In this document: positions 1 through 6,969 of the stretch, piece by piece
How the letters are laid out: every line of letters starts with the position of its first letter
How positions within the stretch are numbered: the first letter of the stretch is position 1
Source of the DNA: Pseudomonadota bacterium
Lineage (GTDB): Bacteria > Pseudomonadota > Alphaproteobacteria > Rhizobiales > Devosiaceae
Direction of reading: 5' to 3'
Length of the DNA stretch: 12,104 nucleotides
Assembly: GCA_023387585.1 (NCBI GenBank)
Contig: JAEWHZ010000008.1
Span: 1-12,104 of the forward strand
Program-made: the position numbers and the translations under genes
The notes under the pieces: generated by a model
Databases searched by the model: none
What the model saw: the letters and a program-made list of their open reading frames with translations, nothing else
Told to the model about the DNA's origin: nothing

Positions 1-179
1 TCTATGCCGACACCAACTACGAATTCCCCGTGGTTCCCAGCGTCGAGGCATCGGAGCTGACCCGTAGCTGGGGCGAGTTCAAGCCCTCGCAGATCTCGCT
101 GGTCGAGGTGGCGGCCCACCGTGCCGAAGCGCAGGCGCTCATCGACGAGTTGCGCTTCAACGAAGGGCCGCAGGACTGA
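1..179 (+). CDS. Ferric iron ABC transporter, periplasmic substrate-binding protein (3' end only)
   Basis: Only the last 58 codons are present; the reading frame is open from base 3 and ends at TGA 177-179. The visible protein contains an EFPVVPSVEASEL stretch, then SWGEFKPSQISL, then VAAHRAEAQALIDELRF. This matches the C-terminal end of the FbpA/FutA/AfuA class of Fe(3+)-binding proteins, where an EYPV-type segment is followed by a helix starting near ...LAxxRxEAxxLxDEVGFD. Such proteins deliver ferric iron from the periplasm to an inner-membrane permease. The permease that follows belongs to the matching class, which supports the call. The N-terminus, signal peptide and iron ligands lie outside the window, so substrate specificity cannot be checked here. 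Confidence 0.8.
   Translation, partial: YADTNYEFPVVPSVEASELTRSWGEFKPSQISLVEVAAHRAEAQALIDELRFNEGPQD
162..167 (+). promoter_or_regulatory. Candidate ribosome binding site for the iron permease at a CTG start
   Basis: GAAGGG lies inside the end of the binding-protein gene, eight bases before a CTG codon at 176-178. That CTG overlaps the upstream TGA stop as CTGA. This is the layout expected for translational coupling, with CTG in the place usually taken by ATG, GTG or TTG. No comparable purine-rich site precedes the next candidate start, TTG at 266. Confidence 0.4.
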
Positions 180-1846
180 GCGAGCTGCCGATCCCCCGGG
201 CCGCGCGCAAGCCGGCCCGCCGGTTCACCTCGACCGGCAGGGTTTTCGCCCTGCCGGTCGTTCCATTGCTGCTGGTTCTCGTCGTCGGCCTGCCGATCCT
301 GTGGCTGACCGTGGCGGCGCTAGGCGCCGGCATGAGCGGGTTCAGCTCGCAGATGCTGCCCACCGCCATCCGCGAGACCGGCGTGCTGATGGCGAGCGTC
401 GGGCTGGCGACGGCGCTGACCGGCATGGTCGCGGCCTGGCTGGTCACCCATTTCGAGTTCCCGCTGCGCCGGCTGTTCGACTGGGCGCTCATTCTGCCGC
501 TTGCCGTGCCGACCTATCTGGCGGCCTATACCTATGTCGAGTTCTGGGGATTCTCCGGCCCGGTCCAGCAGGGCGTGAGGATGATCAACGGCGCCACCTC
601 GCTGCGCGAATACTGGTTCCCCGACATCCGCAGCCATTGGGGCGCCAGCGTCGTGATGTCGGCGGTGCTCTATCCTTATGTCTATGTCGCCTGCCGCGCC
701 TTCTTCCTGATGCAGTCGACCAGCCTCGATCTGGCGGCCCGCACGCTGGGCGCCAGCCGGGGGCGCACCTTCCTCACCGTGACGCTGCCGCTTTCGCGGC
801 CCGCCATGGTGGTCGGGGCGACGCTGGCCATGATGGAGGTGGTCAACGATCTCGGGGCGGTGCAGTATTTCGGCATCAACAGCCTGACGGCGATCATCTA
901 CGCCACCTGGATCAACCGCTCGGATTTTCCCGGCGCGGCGCAGCTTGCGGTCACCATCGTGCTGGTCATCGGCCTGCTGATCCTCGTCGAGCAGAAGGCG
1001 CGCCGCAACCGGCTGTTCCAGGGCCAGCGCGACAGCCGCGTGCCGCCGGCGCGCGAGCGGCTGAAGGGGCGGGCTGCGGCGGGCGCCTTCACCTTCTGCG
1101 CCACGTTGCTCGCGCTCGGCTTCGGCATTCCGTTCGGCCAGCTCGTCTATATGGCCTTCCGCCGCGTGGTGCCCGAGCATGTGACCATGGCGCTCAACGC
1201 GCTGGCGCCGACCGTCACCGTCGCCGCCATCGGGGCGATCGTCACCGTCATCCTGGGGCTGATCGCCGCGCGCCAGCAACGGCACGGCCCGGCATCGCGC
1301 GGGCTGATCCGGCTGTCGACGCTCGGCTATGCCATTCCCGGCACCGTGCTGGCGCTCGGACTGCTGCAGCCGCTCGGCCAGTTCGACCTCGCCGTCAACC
1401 GCTTCACCATGGCCAATTTCGACTGGCGGCCGGGACTGATCGTTTCCGGCTCGATGCTGGCGCTGGTCTATGTCTACGCCATCCGCTTCCTCGCGGTCAG
1501 CCACGGCACGCTGGACGCCGCGATCAGGAAGCGCGGAGACGCCATGCTGCATGCCGGGCGCCTGCTCGGCGCGGGACGCTGGCGCGTGTTGTGGCGCATC
1601 GAATTGCCGACGCTCAGCCCGGCCATCGTTTCGGCGGCGGTGCTCGTCTTCGTCGAGATCATCAAGGAGCTGCCGGCGACACTGCTGCTGCGTCCGCTCG
1701 GTGTCGATACGCTCGCGACCCTCGTCTATCAGCAGGCCAATGTCGCCCTGTTCGCCAATGCGGCCCTGCCGGCGCTGCTCATCGTGCTGGCCGGGCTGAT
1801 CCCGGTCGTTCTTGCCACGCGCGTCGGGCAGCGGAGCATGGTTTAG
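176..1846 (+). CDS. FbpB-type ferric iron ABC transporter permease (two fused permease halves)
   Basis: This inner-membrane channel subunit of an Fe(3+) importer is 556 residues from the CTG start proposed here, or 526 from the conservative TTG at 266. It is a duplication of the binding-protein-dependent permease domain, with roughly six membrane segments per half. Each half has a cytoplasmic EAA-type loop: about residues 185-205 (LAARTLGASRGRTF) and about 455-480 (HAGRLLGAGRWRVLWRIELP). The segment KELPATLLLRPLG near residues 497-509 is typical of FbpB/AfuB proteins. No ATG, GTG or TTG occurs in frame between the stop at 65-67 and the TTG at 266. The 30 residues before that TTG read as a plausible basic cytoplasmic tail plus the start of the first membrane helix, so the true start is probably at 176. 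No ATPase subunit follows; it must be upstream of the window or elsewhere. Confidence 0.88.
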   Translation: MSELPIPRAARKPARRFTSTGRVFALPVVPLLLVLVVGLPILWLTVAALGAGMSGFSSQMLPTAIRETGVLMASVGLATALTGMVAAWLVTHFEFPLRRLFDWALILPLAVPTYLAAYTYVEFWGFSGPVQQGVRMINGATSLREYWFPDIRSHWGASVVMSAVLYPYVYVACRAFFLMQSTSLDLAARTLGASRGRTFLTVTLPLSRPAMVVGATLAMMEVVNDLGAVQYFGINSLTAIIYATWINRSDFPGAAQLAVTIVLVIGLLILVEQKARRNRLFQGQRDSRVPPARERLKGRAAAGAFTFCATLLALGFGIPFGQLVYMAFRRVVPEHVTMALNALAPTVTVAAIGAIVTVILGLIAARQQRHGPASRGLIRLSTLGYAIPGTVLALGLLQPLGQFDLAVNRFTMANFDWRPGLIVSGSMLALVYVYAIRFLAVSHGTLDAAIRKRGDAMLHAGRLLGAGRWRVLWRIELPTLSPAIVSAAVLVFVEIIKELPATLLLRPLGVDTLATLVYQQANVALFANAALPALLIVLAGLIPVVLATRVGQRSMV

Positions 1847-1877
1847 CCCAAAGTGCTGATGCATTGCGCGGCCCCTT

Positions 1878-1890
1878 GACCTAAAAGGTC
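1878..1890 (+). promoter_or_regulatory. Small perfect dyad ahead of the peptide-transport operon
   Basis: GACCT-AAA-AGGTC is a perfect 5+5 inverted repeat in the 85-base gap (1847-1931) between the iron permease and the peptide-binding protein. A TTGACC hexamer at 1876-1881 overlaps its left arm, but no good -10 element lies 16-18 bases downstream. It could be an operator half-site pair or a tiny hairpin. The sequence shows symmetry only; any regulatory role is inference. The rest of the gap shows nothing I can name. Confidence 0.3.
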
Positions 1891-1922
1891 CGCATGAAAC
1901 GCCCAGCCGCCGCCTGAAGGGC

Positions 1923-1927
1923 AGGAG
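1923..1927 (+). promoter_or_regulatory. Ribosome binding site of the peptide-binding protein
   Basis: AGGAG lies four bases before the ATG at 1932. It is preceded by GAAGG, giving a strong purine-rich site. This fixes the start of the binding protein and fits the high expression expected for a periplasmic binding protein. Confidence 0.7.
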
Positions 1928-1931
1928 AACC

Positions 1932-3404
1932 ATGACCAAGTCGCTTCTTTCCGCAGCCGTGCTGATCGGCCTGATGACGCTGCCGGCCTTCGCTCAGGCG
2001 GATTCGGTCCGCATCGCGGTGGCGCTGGAGCCGCCGGCGCTCGATCCAACCGCAGGCGCGGCGGAGGCCATCGACATCGTCGTCTACCAGAACGTGTTCG
2101 AGGGGCTGACGCGCATCGACCAGAACGGGGTGGTGCAGCCGGGCCTCGCCACAAACTGGACGATCTCGGAAGACGGCACCGCCTATACCTTCGAGCTTGC
2201 CCGCGACGTGCGCTTCCATGACGGCTCCGCCTTCGATGCCGAGGACGTGGTATTCACCTTCGAGCGCATCCTCGCCGAGGACAGCCGCAATGCACAGAAG
2301 GCGCTTTACGAGGTGATCGACAGCGTCGAGGCACTCGACAGCCATACCGTCGCCATCACGCTCGAACGCCCGACCGGCCTGTTCCTGTTCGATATCGGGC
2401 GCGGGGATGCGGTGATCGTCGCACCGGAAAGCGCCGAGAACAACGCCACGGTGCCGATCGGCACGGGGCCCTTCGCCTTCGTGCAGTGGGATCGCGGCAG
2501 TCGCGTGCTGCTGGAGCGCAATGACGATTACTGGGGCGAGGCGCCTTCACTGGCGCGGGCGAGCTTCGTGTTCATCGGCGATACCGCGACGCTGACCAAT
2601 GCGCTGCTGGCCGGCGAGATCGACGGCACCAACAACATGGCGTCCGAAGCCCTGCCGATCTTCGAATCGAACCCCGATTTCCGGATCCTCGTCGGCACCA
2701 CCGAGGGCGAGGTGGTTCTGGCCACCAACAATGCACGGCCGCCTTTCGACGATCTGCGCGTGCGCCAGGCCATCGCCCACGCCATCGACCGCGAGGAGCT
2801 GATCGAGGGCGTCACCAATGGCTACAGCCCGCCGATCTACACGCATTTCGCCCCGCACCATCCTTACTATCTCGACCTGTCGGACATCTATCCGCACGAT
2901 CTCGATGCGGCACGGGCTCTGCTGGCCGAGGCCGGCCATGCCAACGGTTTTCCCGCGACGCTGAAGCTGCCCCCGGTCGCATATGCGCGCCTGTCCGGGC
3001 AGATCCTCGCCGCGCAGCTGGCCGATATCGGCATAAGGCTCGAACTGATCAACGTCGAATGGGCGCAGTGGCTCGAGGACGTCCTCACCAACAAGGACTA
3101 CGATCTGTCGATCGTCGCGCATGTGGAACCGTTCGACATTGGCATATACGCCGATCCTGAGTATTATTTCGGCTACGACAATCCCGACTTCGCAGCGCTT
3201 ATCGATACGCTGAACGCAACGACGAACGAGGATGAACGGCGCGAGCTGGCACAGCAGGCGCAGCGTATCCTCGCCGAGGACGCCGTGAATGGATACCTGT
3301 TCGAGCTGGCACAAACCGGAGTCTGGCGCGCCGGCCTCACGGGAATGTGGCAGAACGCGCCCATCGAGGGCGTCGTGCTGCGCGACATCGCCTGGAGCGA
3401 CTGA
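1932..3404 (+). CDS. Peptide/nickel-class (DppA/OppA) ABC transporter substrate-binding protein
   Basis: This 490-residue exported protein belongs to the family 5 extracellular solute-binding proteins. Residues 1-23 form a signal peptide (basic MTK, hydrophobic core, AQA at 21-23), with likely cleavage before Asp24. Hallmarks seen include EPPALDPT (33-40), NVFEGLTRI (54-62), an RFHDGSAFDAEDVVFTFER run (94-112), GTGPF (177-181) and NDDYWG (197-202). The mature length is slightly short but normal for the family. It would capture the substrate in the periplasm and pass it to the two permeases encoded next. There is no lipobox, so it is probably soluble. The family covers dipeptides, oligopeptides, glutathione, nickel and some opines, and I cannot tell the ligand from sequence. 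It is the first gene of a four-gene operon and starts behind a strong AGGAG. Confidence 0.92.
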   Translation: MTKSLLSAAVLIGLMTLPAFAQADSVRIAVALEPPALDPTAGAAEAIDIVVYQNVFEGLTRIDQNGVVQPGLATNWTISEDGTAYTFELARDVRFHDGSAFDAEDVVFTFERILAEDSRNAQKALYEVIDSVEALDSHTVAITLERPTGLFLFDIGRGDAVIVAPESAENNATVPIGTGPFAFVQWDRGSRVLLERNDDYWGEAPSLARASFVFIGDTATLTNALLAGEIDGTNNMASEALPIFESNPDFRILVGTTEGEVVLATNNARPPFDDLRVRQAIAHAIDREELIEGVTNGYSPPIYTHFAPHHPYYLDLSDIYPHDLDAARALLAEAGHANGFPATLKLPPVAYARLSGQILAAQLADIGIRLELINVEWAQWLEDVLTNKDYDLSIVAHVEPFDIGIYADPEYYFGYDNPDFAALIDTLNATTNEDERRELAQQAQRILAEDAVNGYLFELAQTGVWRAGLTGMWQNAPIEGVVLRDIAWSD

Positions 3405-3420
3405 GCTCCTTCCAGCTCAG
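3401..3420 (+). promoter_or_regulatory. Perfect hairpin spanning the binding-protein stop codon
   Basis: CTGAGCT-CCTTCC-AGCTCAG is a perfect 7-bp inverted repeat with a six-base loop. It contains the TGA stop (3402-3404) of the binding-protein gene and ends 17 bases before the permease ATG. There is no T-tract, so it is not a classical terminator. Hairpins in this position commonly protect the binding-protein part of an ABC operon mRNA or dampen read-through to the permeases, giving more binding protein than membrane subunits. That role is inferred from position. Confidence 0.45.
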
Positions 3421-3437
3421 CGGGGTGCGCGACGGGC

Positions 3438-4391
3438 ATGATCGGCTTCATCGCCCGCCGCCTCTTCGGAACCCTCGCAACCCTTACCGTGGCGGCGGCG
3501 GCGATCTTCTTCACGCTCGACCTGCTGCCCGGCGACGTCGCGCGCTTCATGCTCGGCATCAATGCCAGCGCCGAGGCCGTCGCCAATCTGCGCACCCAGC
3601 TCGGGCTCGACGCGCCGGCGGCTCTGCGATTCTTCGAGTGGCTCGGCGGGCTGATGGTCGGCGATATGGGGCTCAGCTACACCCAGCGCGCCCCGGTGGC
3701 CCAGTTGATCGGCGAGCGGCTATGGGTCAGCCTGCCGCTGGCGCTGTTCGCCATGATCCTGTCGATCGCCATCGGCCTGCCGATCGGCATCGCCGCCGCG
3801 CGCCGGCGCGGATCGGCGGCGGATACGGGGCTGATGGTGTTCGCCCAGTTCGGCATCGCCATTCCCAATTTCTGGTTCGGCATGATGCTGGCGCTGGTGT
3901 TCGCGGTATGGCTCGGCTGGCTGCCCAGCGGCGGCTTCGTGCCGTTTTCCGAGGATCCGGTGCGCGCATTGCGCAGCCTGGTGCTGCCGAGCCTGGCGCT
4001 GGCGCTCCCGCAGGCGGCTATCCTCGCGCGCGTGATGCGCACGGCGCTGATCGAGGTCGCCGAGCTCGATTTCATCCGCACCGCCCAGGCCAAGGGCCTC
4101 ACGCGCGGCCAGGCGATCTGGCGGCACGGGGTACGCAACGCGCTGCTGCCGGTCGTCACCATATTGGGGCTGCAATTCGCCTATCTCGTCGCCGGCGTCA
4201 TCATCGTCGAGAACGTGTTCTACCTGCCCGGCCTCGGGCGGCTGATCTTCACCGCCATCTCCGAGCGCGACCTGATCCTGGTGCGCGGCATCACCATGGT
4301 GCTGGTGATCGGCGTCAGCGTGACCATGCTGGCCACCGACCTGGTCTATCTCGCCATCGACCCGCGCCTTCGCCGGCAGGCGGCGCCATGA
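3438..4391 (+). CDS. DppB-type ABC transporter permease
   Basis: This 317-residue inner-membrane subunit is of the DppB/OppB/NikB class. The N-terminus (MIGFIARRLFGTLATLTVAAAAIFF) is the usual basic start followed by the first membrane helix. A periplasmic stretch follows (about 33-95, including LRTQLGLDAP and GDMGLSYTQRAPV), then five more hydrophobic segments. The EAA-type coupling loop is near 207-236 (VAELDFIRTAQAKGLTRGQAIWRHGVRNALLP). The end, DLVYLAIDPRLR, is standard for the family. Length is typical. It starts 33 bases after the binding-protein stop behind only a weak GACGGG, which fits lower expression than the binding protein. Its stop overlaps the next ATG as ATGA. It pairs with the following permease to form the pore. 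Confidence 0.93.
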   Translation: MIGFIARRLFGTLATLTVAAAAIFFTLDLLPGDVARFMLGINASAEAVANLRTQLGLDAPAALRFFEWLGGLMVGDMGLSYTQRAPVAQLIGERLWVSLPLALFAMILSIAIGLPIGIAAARRRGSAADTGLMVFAQFGIAIPNFWFGMMLALVFAVWLGWLPSGGFVPFSEDPVRALRSLVLPSLALALPQAAILARVMRTALIEVAELDFIRTAQAKGLTRGQAIWRHGVRNALLPVVTILGLQFAYLVAGVIIVENVFYLPGLGRLIFTAISERDLILVRGITMVLVIGVSVTMLATDLVYLAIDPRLRRQAAP

Positions 4392-5227
4392 AGGCGATGC
4401 GCCACCCCAGCTTCGGCATCGGCCTGGTGCTGTCGGCGGCGCTGCTGCTGATCGGTCTCATCTCGCTGGTGTGGACGCCCTATCCCATCGCCGGCATCGA
4501 GATCGCGCGGCGCTTTCTCGGCCCGACCGCCGCGCACTGGCTCGGCACCGACCATCTGGGGCGCGACATGGTCTCGCTGCTCATGGCCGGCACGCTGACC
4601 AGCTTCGTGGTCGCCATTGCCTCGGTCGTCATCGGCGCCGGCATCGGCGTGCCGCTCGGCCTGCTCTCGGTGGCCTATGGCGGCGCCTTCGAATGGCTGA
4701 CGCTGCGGCTGTCCGACCTGATCTTCGCCTTTCCGGCGCTGATCGTCGCCATCCTGATCACCGCGCTGTTCGGGCCGGGCGCCATCAACGCCGTCATCGC
4801 CATCGGTATCTTCAACATCCCGGTCTTCGCCCGTGTCGCGCGGGGCGGCGCGTTGGCCATCCATGCGCTCGACTACGTCTCGGCGGCGCGGCTCGCGGGG
4901 CTCACGCCGACGCGCATCGCCTGGCGGCACCTGCTCCCCAACATCGCCGGGCTGGTGATCGTGCAGGCCACCATCCAGCTCTCGCTCGGCATCCTGGCCG
5001 AGGCGGGGCTGAGCTATATCGGGCTTGGCACGCAGCCGCCCGCCACGAGCCTGGGGCTGATGCTGCGCGACGCCCAGTCGCTGTTCCTGCTGCATCCGAT
5101 GCTGTCGGTGCTGCCCGGCATCGCCGTCGCGATCATCGTCGTGGGGCTCAATCTGATGGGCGACGGGCTGCGCGACCTGCTCGATCCGCGCCTGCGCGGC
5201 GAAGGAGCGGTCAATGCCGCTGCTTGA
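4388..5227 (+). CDS. DppC-type ABC transporter permease
   Basis: This 279-residue partner permease of the DppC/OppC/NikC class starts at an ATG overlapping the upstream TGA (ATGA at 4388-4391). A second in-frame ATG three codons on is also possible. After the first membrane helix (about 10-29) comes the family hallmark HWLGTDHLGRD at residues 50-60, then five hydrophobic segments. The EAA-type loop lies near 162-184 (DYVSAARLAGLTPTRIAWRHLLPN). The segments AEAGLSYIGLGTQPPATSLGLML and NLMGDGLRDLLDPRLR close the protein in the usual way. It forms the heterodimeric pore with the preceding subunit. Its last 14 bases overlap the next gene, so translation of the two is probably coupled. Confidence 0.93.
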   Translation: MKAMRHPSFGIGLVLSAALLLIGLISLVWTPYPIAGIEIARRFLGPTAAHWLGTDHLGRDMVSLLMAGTLTSFVVAIASVVIGAGIGVPLGLLSVAYGGAFEWLTLRLSDLIFAFPALIVAILITALFGPGAINAVIAIGIFNIPVFARVARGGALAIHALDYVSAARLAGLTPTRIAWRHLLPNIAGLVIVQATIQLSLGILAEAGLSYIGLGTQPPATSLGLMLRDAQSLFLLHPMLSVLPGIAVAIIVVGLNLMGDGLRDLLDPRLRGEGAVNAAA

Positions 5228-6773
5228 GGTCACAGGGCTCGGCATCGATATCGGCAAGCGCAATATCGTCGGCGATGTGTCCTTTACGTTGCAGCGGGGC
5301 CAGCGCTTCGGCATCGTCGGCGAAAGCGGCTCGGGCAAGACGCTGACGGCGCTGGCCGTCGCCGACCTGCTGCCGCTCGGTGCGCGGCGTCGCGGCAAGA
5401 TCGCGTTCGAGGGCCGTAAACTGCCCGACAACGAGCGCGAACTGGCGCGGCTGCGGGCGGAAAATATCGGTTTCGTCTTCCAGGAGCCGCTTTCCGCCCT
5501 CAACCCGCTGATGCGGGTCGGCGCGCAGATCCGCGAGGCGGTGGAACTCGCCGGGCGCACCTATCAGGTCGAGGAATTGCTGGGCGATGTCGGGCTCGAA
5601 CCGGAGCACGCCCGCCGCTTCCCGCACCAGCTCTCCGGCGGGCAGCGCCAGCGGGTGATGATCGCCATCGCGCTCGCCTGCGATCCCAAGCTGCTGATCG
5701 CCGACGAACCGACCTCGGCGCTCGACCTCGTCTCGCAAAAGACCGTGCTCGACCTGATCGACCGGCTATGCGGCGAGCGCGACATGGCGCTGATCTTCAT
5801 CAGCCACGATTTGAAGGCCGTCGCCATGCTGTGCGATTCCGTCGCCGTGCTGCGCGCCGGCAGGCTGGTCGAGAGCGGACCGGTCGACACCGTGCTGCGC
5901 ACCCCGCGTGAAGCCTATACGCGGGCCCTGATCGCGGCGAGCCGCATCGACATCACCCCGGTGGCACGGCCGCCGATCACGCGCGAGATATTGCGCACCG
6001 AGGAGGTCGGCCGTGTCTACCGGCAGGCCGCCCTGCCCTTTTTGGGCGGACAGGCCGTCAACGCCGTCGATGCGGTGACGCTGCGCATAGCGCATGGCGA
6101 ATGCATCGCCCTTGTCGGCCCATCGGGCTGCGGGAAGACCACGCTGGCGCGCATGCTGGTCGGGCTCGATCGCGCCAGTTCGGGGCGCATCTATTTCGAA
6201 GGCTTCGCCTATCGCGGCGACGACCTGCCGCCTTCCCTCCGTGCAGGGCTGTCGCTGGTGTTCCAGGACCCCTATTCGAGCTTCGACCCGCGCATGACCA
6301 TCGGGCAGTCGCTCGAGGAGCCGCTCAACCTTTTGCCGCAGCTCGACGCGCCGACACGCTTCAGCCGCGTCGTCGAGGCCATTCGCTCGGTCGGGCTCGA
6401 CCATGACATGCTGGGGCGCCATCCGCACGAATTCTCCGGCGGGCAGCGCCAGCGCCTCGCCATCGCCCGCGCGCTGGTGACGCGGCCGCGGCTGGTGGTG
6501 CTCGACGAGCCGGTCTCGGCGCTCGACGTTTCGGTGCGCGCCGAAATCCTCAACCTGCTGATGCGCCTGCAAAGCGATCTGGGGCTGACCTATCTGCTCA
6601 TCAGCCACGACCTCGACCTGGTGCGGGCCATCGCCGACCGCGTTCTGGTCATGCAGGCGGGCATCATCGTCGAGCAGGGCAGCCCCGCTTCCCTGTTCGC
6701 CCGGCCGCGCCACCCGCTGACCCGGGCGCTGGTCGCCGCAAGGCTGCCGGAGCTCGAGACCGCCGCAACCTGA
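5214..6773 (+). CDS. Fused DppD-DppF-type ABC transporter ATP-binding protein
   Basis: This 519-residue protein carries both ATPase domains of the peptide-class importer. The first has Walker A GESGSGKT at 36-43, Q-loop Gln90, signature LSGGQ at 140-144, Walker B with catalytic Glu165, and switch His198. The second has Walker A GPSGCGKT at 302-309, Q-loop Gln351, signature FSGGQ at 407-411, catalytic Glu432 and His465. All residues needed for ATP hydrolysis are intact in both halves. A linker of about 30 residues (245-275) joins them. Each domain is followed by a segment like those of oligopeptide ATPases (PREAYTRALIAA and ARPRHPLTRALVAA). Such fusions are known in this family (GsiA is an example). 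The ATG at 5214 follows AAGGAG (5202-5207) with six bases between, and the gene overlaps the permease by 14 bases. It energises uptake by the two permeases. Confidence 0.94.
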   Translation: MPLLEVTGLGIDIGKRNIVGDVSFTLQRGQRFGIVGESGSGKTLTALAVADLLPLGARRRGKIAFEGRKLPDNERELARLRAENIGFVFQEPLSALNPLMRVGAQIREAVELAGRTYQVEELLGDVGLEPEHARRFPHQLSGGQRQRVMIAIALACDPKLLIADEPTSALDLVSQKTVLDLIDRLCGERDMALIFISHDLKAVAMLCDSVAVLRAGRLVESGPVDTVLRTPREAYTRALIAASRIDITPVARPPITREILRTEEVGRVYRQAALPFLGGQAVNAVDAVTLRIAHGECIALVGPSGCGKTTLARMLVGLDRASSGRIYFEGFAYRGDDLPPSLRAGLSLVFQDPYSSFDPRMTIGQSLEEPLNLLPQLDAPTRFSRVVEAIRSVGLDHDMLGRHPHEFSGGQRQRLAIARALVTRPRLVVLDEPVSALDVSVRAEILNLLMRLQSDLGLTYLLISHDLDLVRAIADRVLVMQAGIIVEQGSPASLFARPRHPLTRALVAARLPELETAAT

Positions 6774-6783
6774 TGCCATCAGG
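6769..6783 (+). terminator. 15-bp palindrome over the stop codon of the ATPase gene
   Basis: CCTGATG-C-CATCAGG is a perfect 7+7 dyad around one base, and it includes the TGA stop at 6771-6773. As RNA it can form a six-pair stem with a three-base loop. It is the first of three dyads in the gap after the peptide-transport operon. There is no T-run, so a transcript-end or mRNA-protecting role is more likely than a classic intrinsic terminator. A protein-binding operator is also possible. Confidence 0.35.
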
Positions 6784-6795
6784 CGCCGACAGGAC

Positions 6796-6811
6796 GTTGC
6801 CGAGCGGCAAC
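6796..6811 (+). terminator. Hairpin GTTGCC-gagc-GGCAAC after the peptide operon
   Basis: A perfect six-pair stem with a four-base loop, 23 bases after the ATPase stop. It is followed by AGACGGGG rather than T residues. Given its place downstream of an operon, it is a candidate terminator or 3'-end stabiliser of the type common in GC-rich alphaproteobacteria. The sequence alone does not prove termination. Confidence 0.35.
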
Positions 6812-6830
6812 AGACGGGGAAAGTCCGGAC

Positions 6831-6849
6831 GCCGGTCACATAAACCGGC
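6831..6849 (+). repeat. Third dyad in the 6774-6969 gap
   Basis: GCCGGT-cacataa-ACCGGC is a perfect six-pair inverted repeat with a seven-base AT-containing loop. It lies midway between the peptide operon and the penicillin-binding protein gene. It could be a further 3' hairpin or an operator for the downstream gene. In the rest of this 196-base gap I find no convincing -35/-10 pair. The nearest is TGCTAGAAA at 6933-6941, an extended -10-like string without a matching -35. Confidence 0.3.
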
Positions 6850-6958
6850 CACATTTGCATTCGAGAGCAGCGCATACGGCAGCGCGCAAAGTCATCTCGG
6901 CGCGGAATGCTGGTCCTATCCTGCGCGATTCATGCTAGAAATATCGCAGCACGGCAGT

Positions 6959-6963
6959 GAGGA
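6959..6963 (+). promoter_or_regulatory. Ribosome binding site supporting the TTG start of the penicillin-binding protein
   Basis: GAGGA lies six bases before the TTG at 6970. The alternative ATG at 7003 has no purine-rich site at a suitable distance. This favours the TTG start. Confidence 0.5.
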
Positions 6964-6969
6964 CCGACC

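Noticed and set aside
121..1884. Plus-strand 587-codon frame overlapping the iron permease
   Set aside because: It is a frame-shifted shadow with Arg/Pro/Ala-rich translation and no membrane segments, while the permease frame shows clear family motifs.
320..1939. Long open frame of 539 codons on the minus strand opposite the iron permease
   Set aside because: Its translation is full of Arg, Gln, Asp and His with no domain, typical of the antisense of GC-rich coding DNA. The plus-strand permease has clear family motifs.
3347..4387. Upstream extension of the second peptide permease frame
   Set aside because: The stretch before 4388 lies entirely within the first permease gene and reads as Arg/His-rich noise. 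Family similarity begins at the ATGA overlap.
6811..6850. GGGGAAAGTCCGGAC resembles a conserved segment near the 5' end of bacterial RNase P RNA
   Set aside because: Only this short string matches. The remaining several hundred bases of an RNase P RNA do not fit before the next gene at 6970, and no other conserved segment follows. Chance similarity is most likely.
6913..6941. Possible promoter with extended -10-like TGCTAGAAA before the penicillin-binding protein
   Set aside because: The -10 hexamer matches only four of six consensus bases and the expected -35 position (about 6913-6918, GTCCTA) does not resemble a consensus. It is too weak to list.
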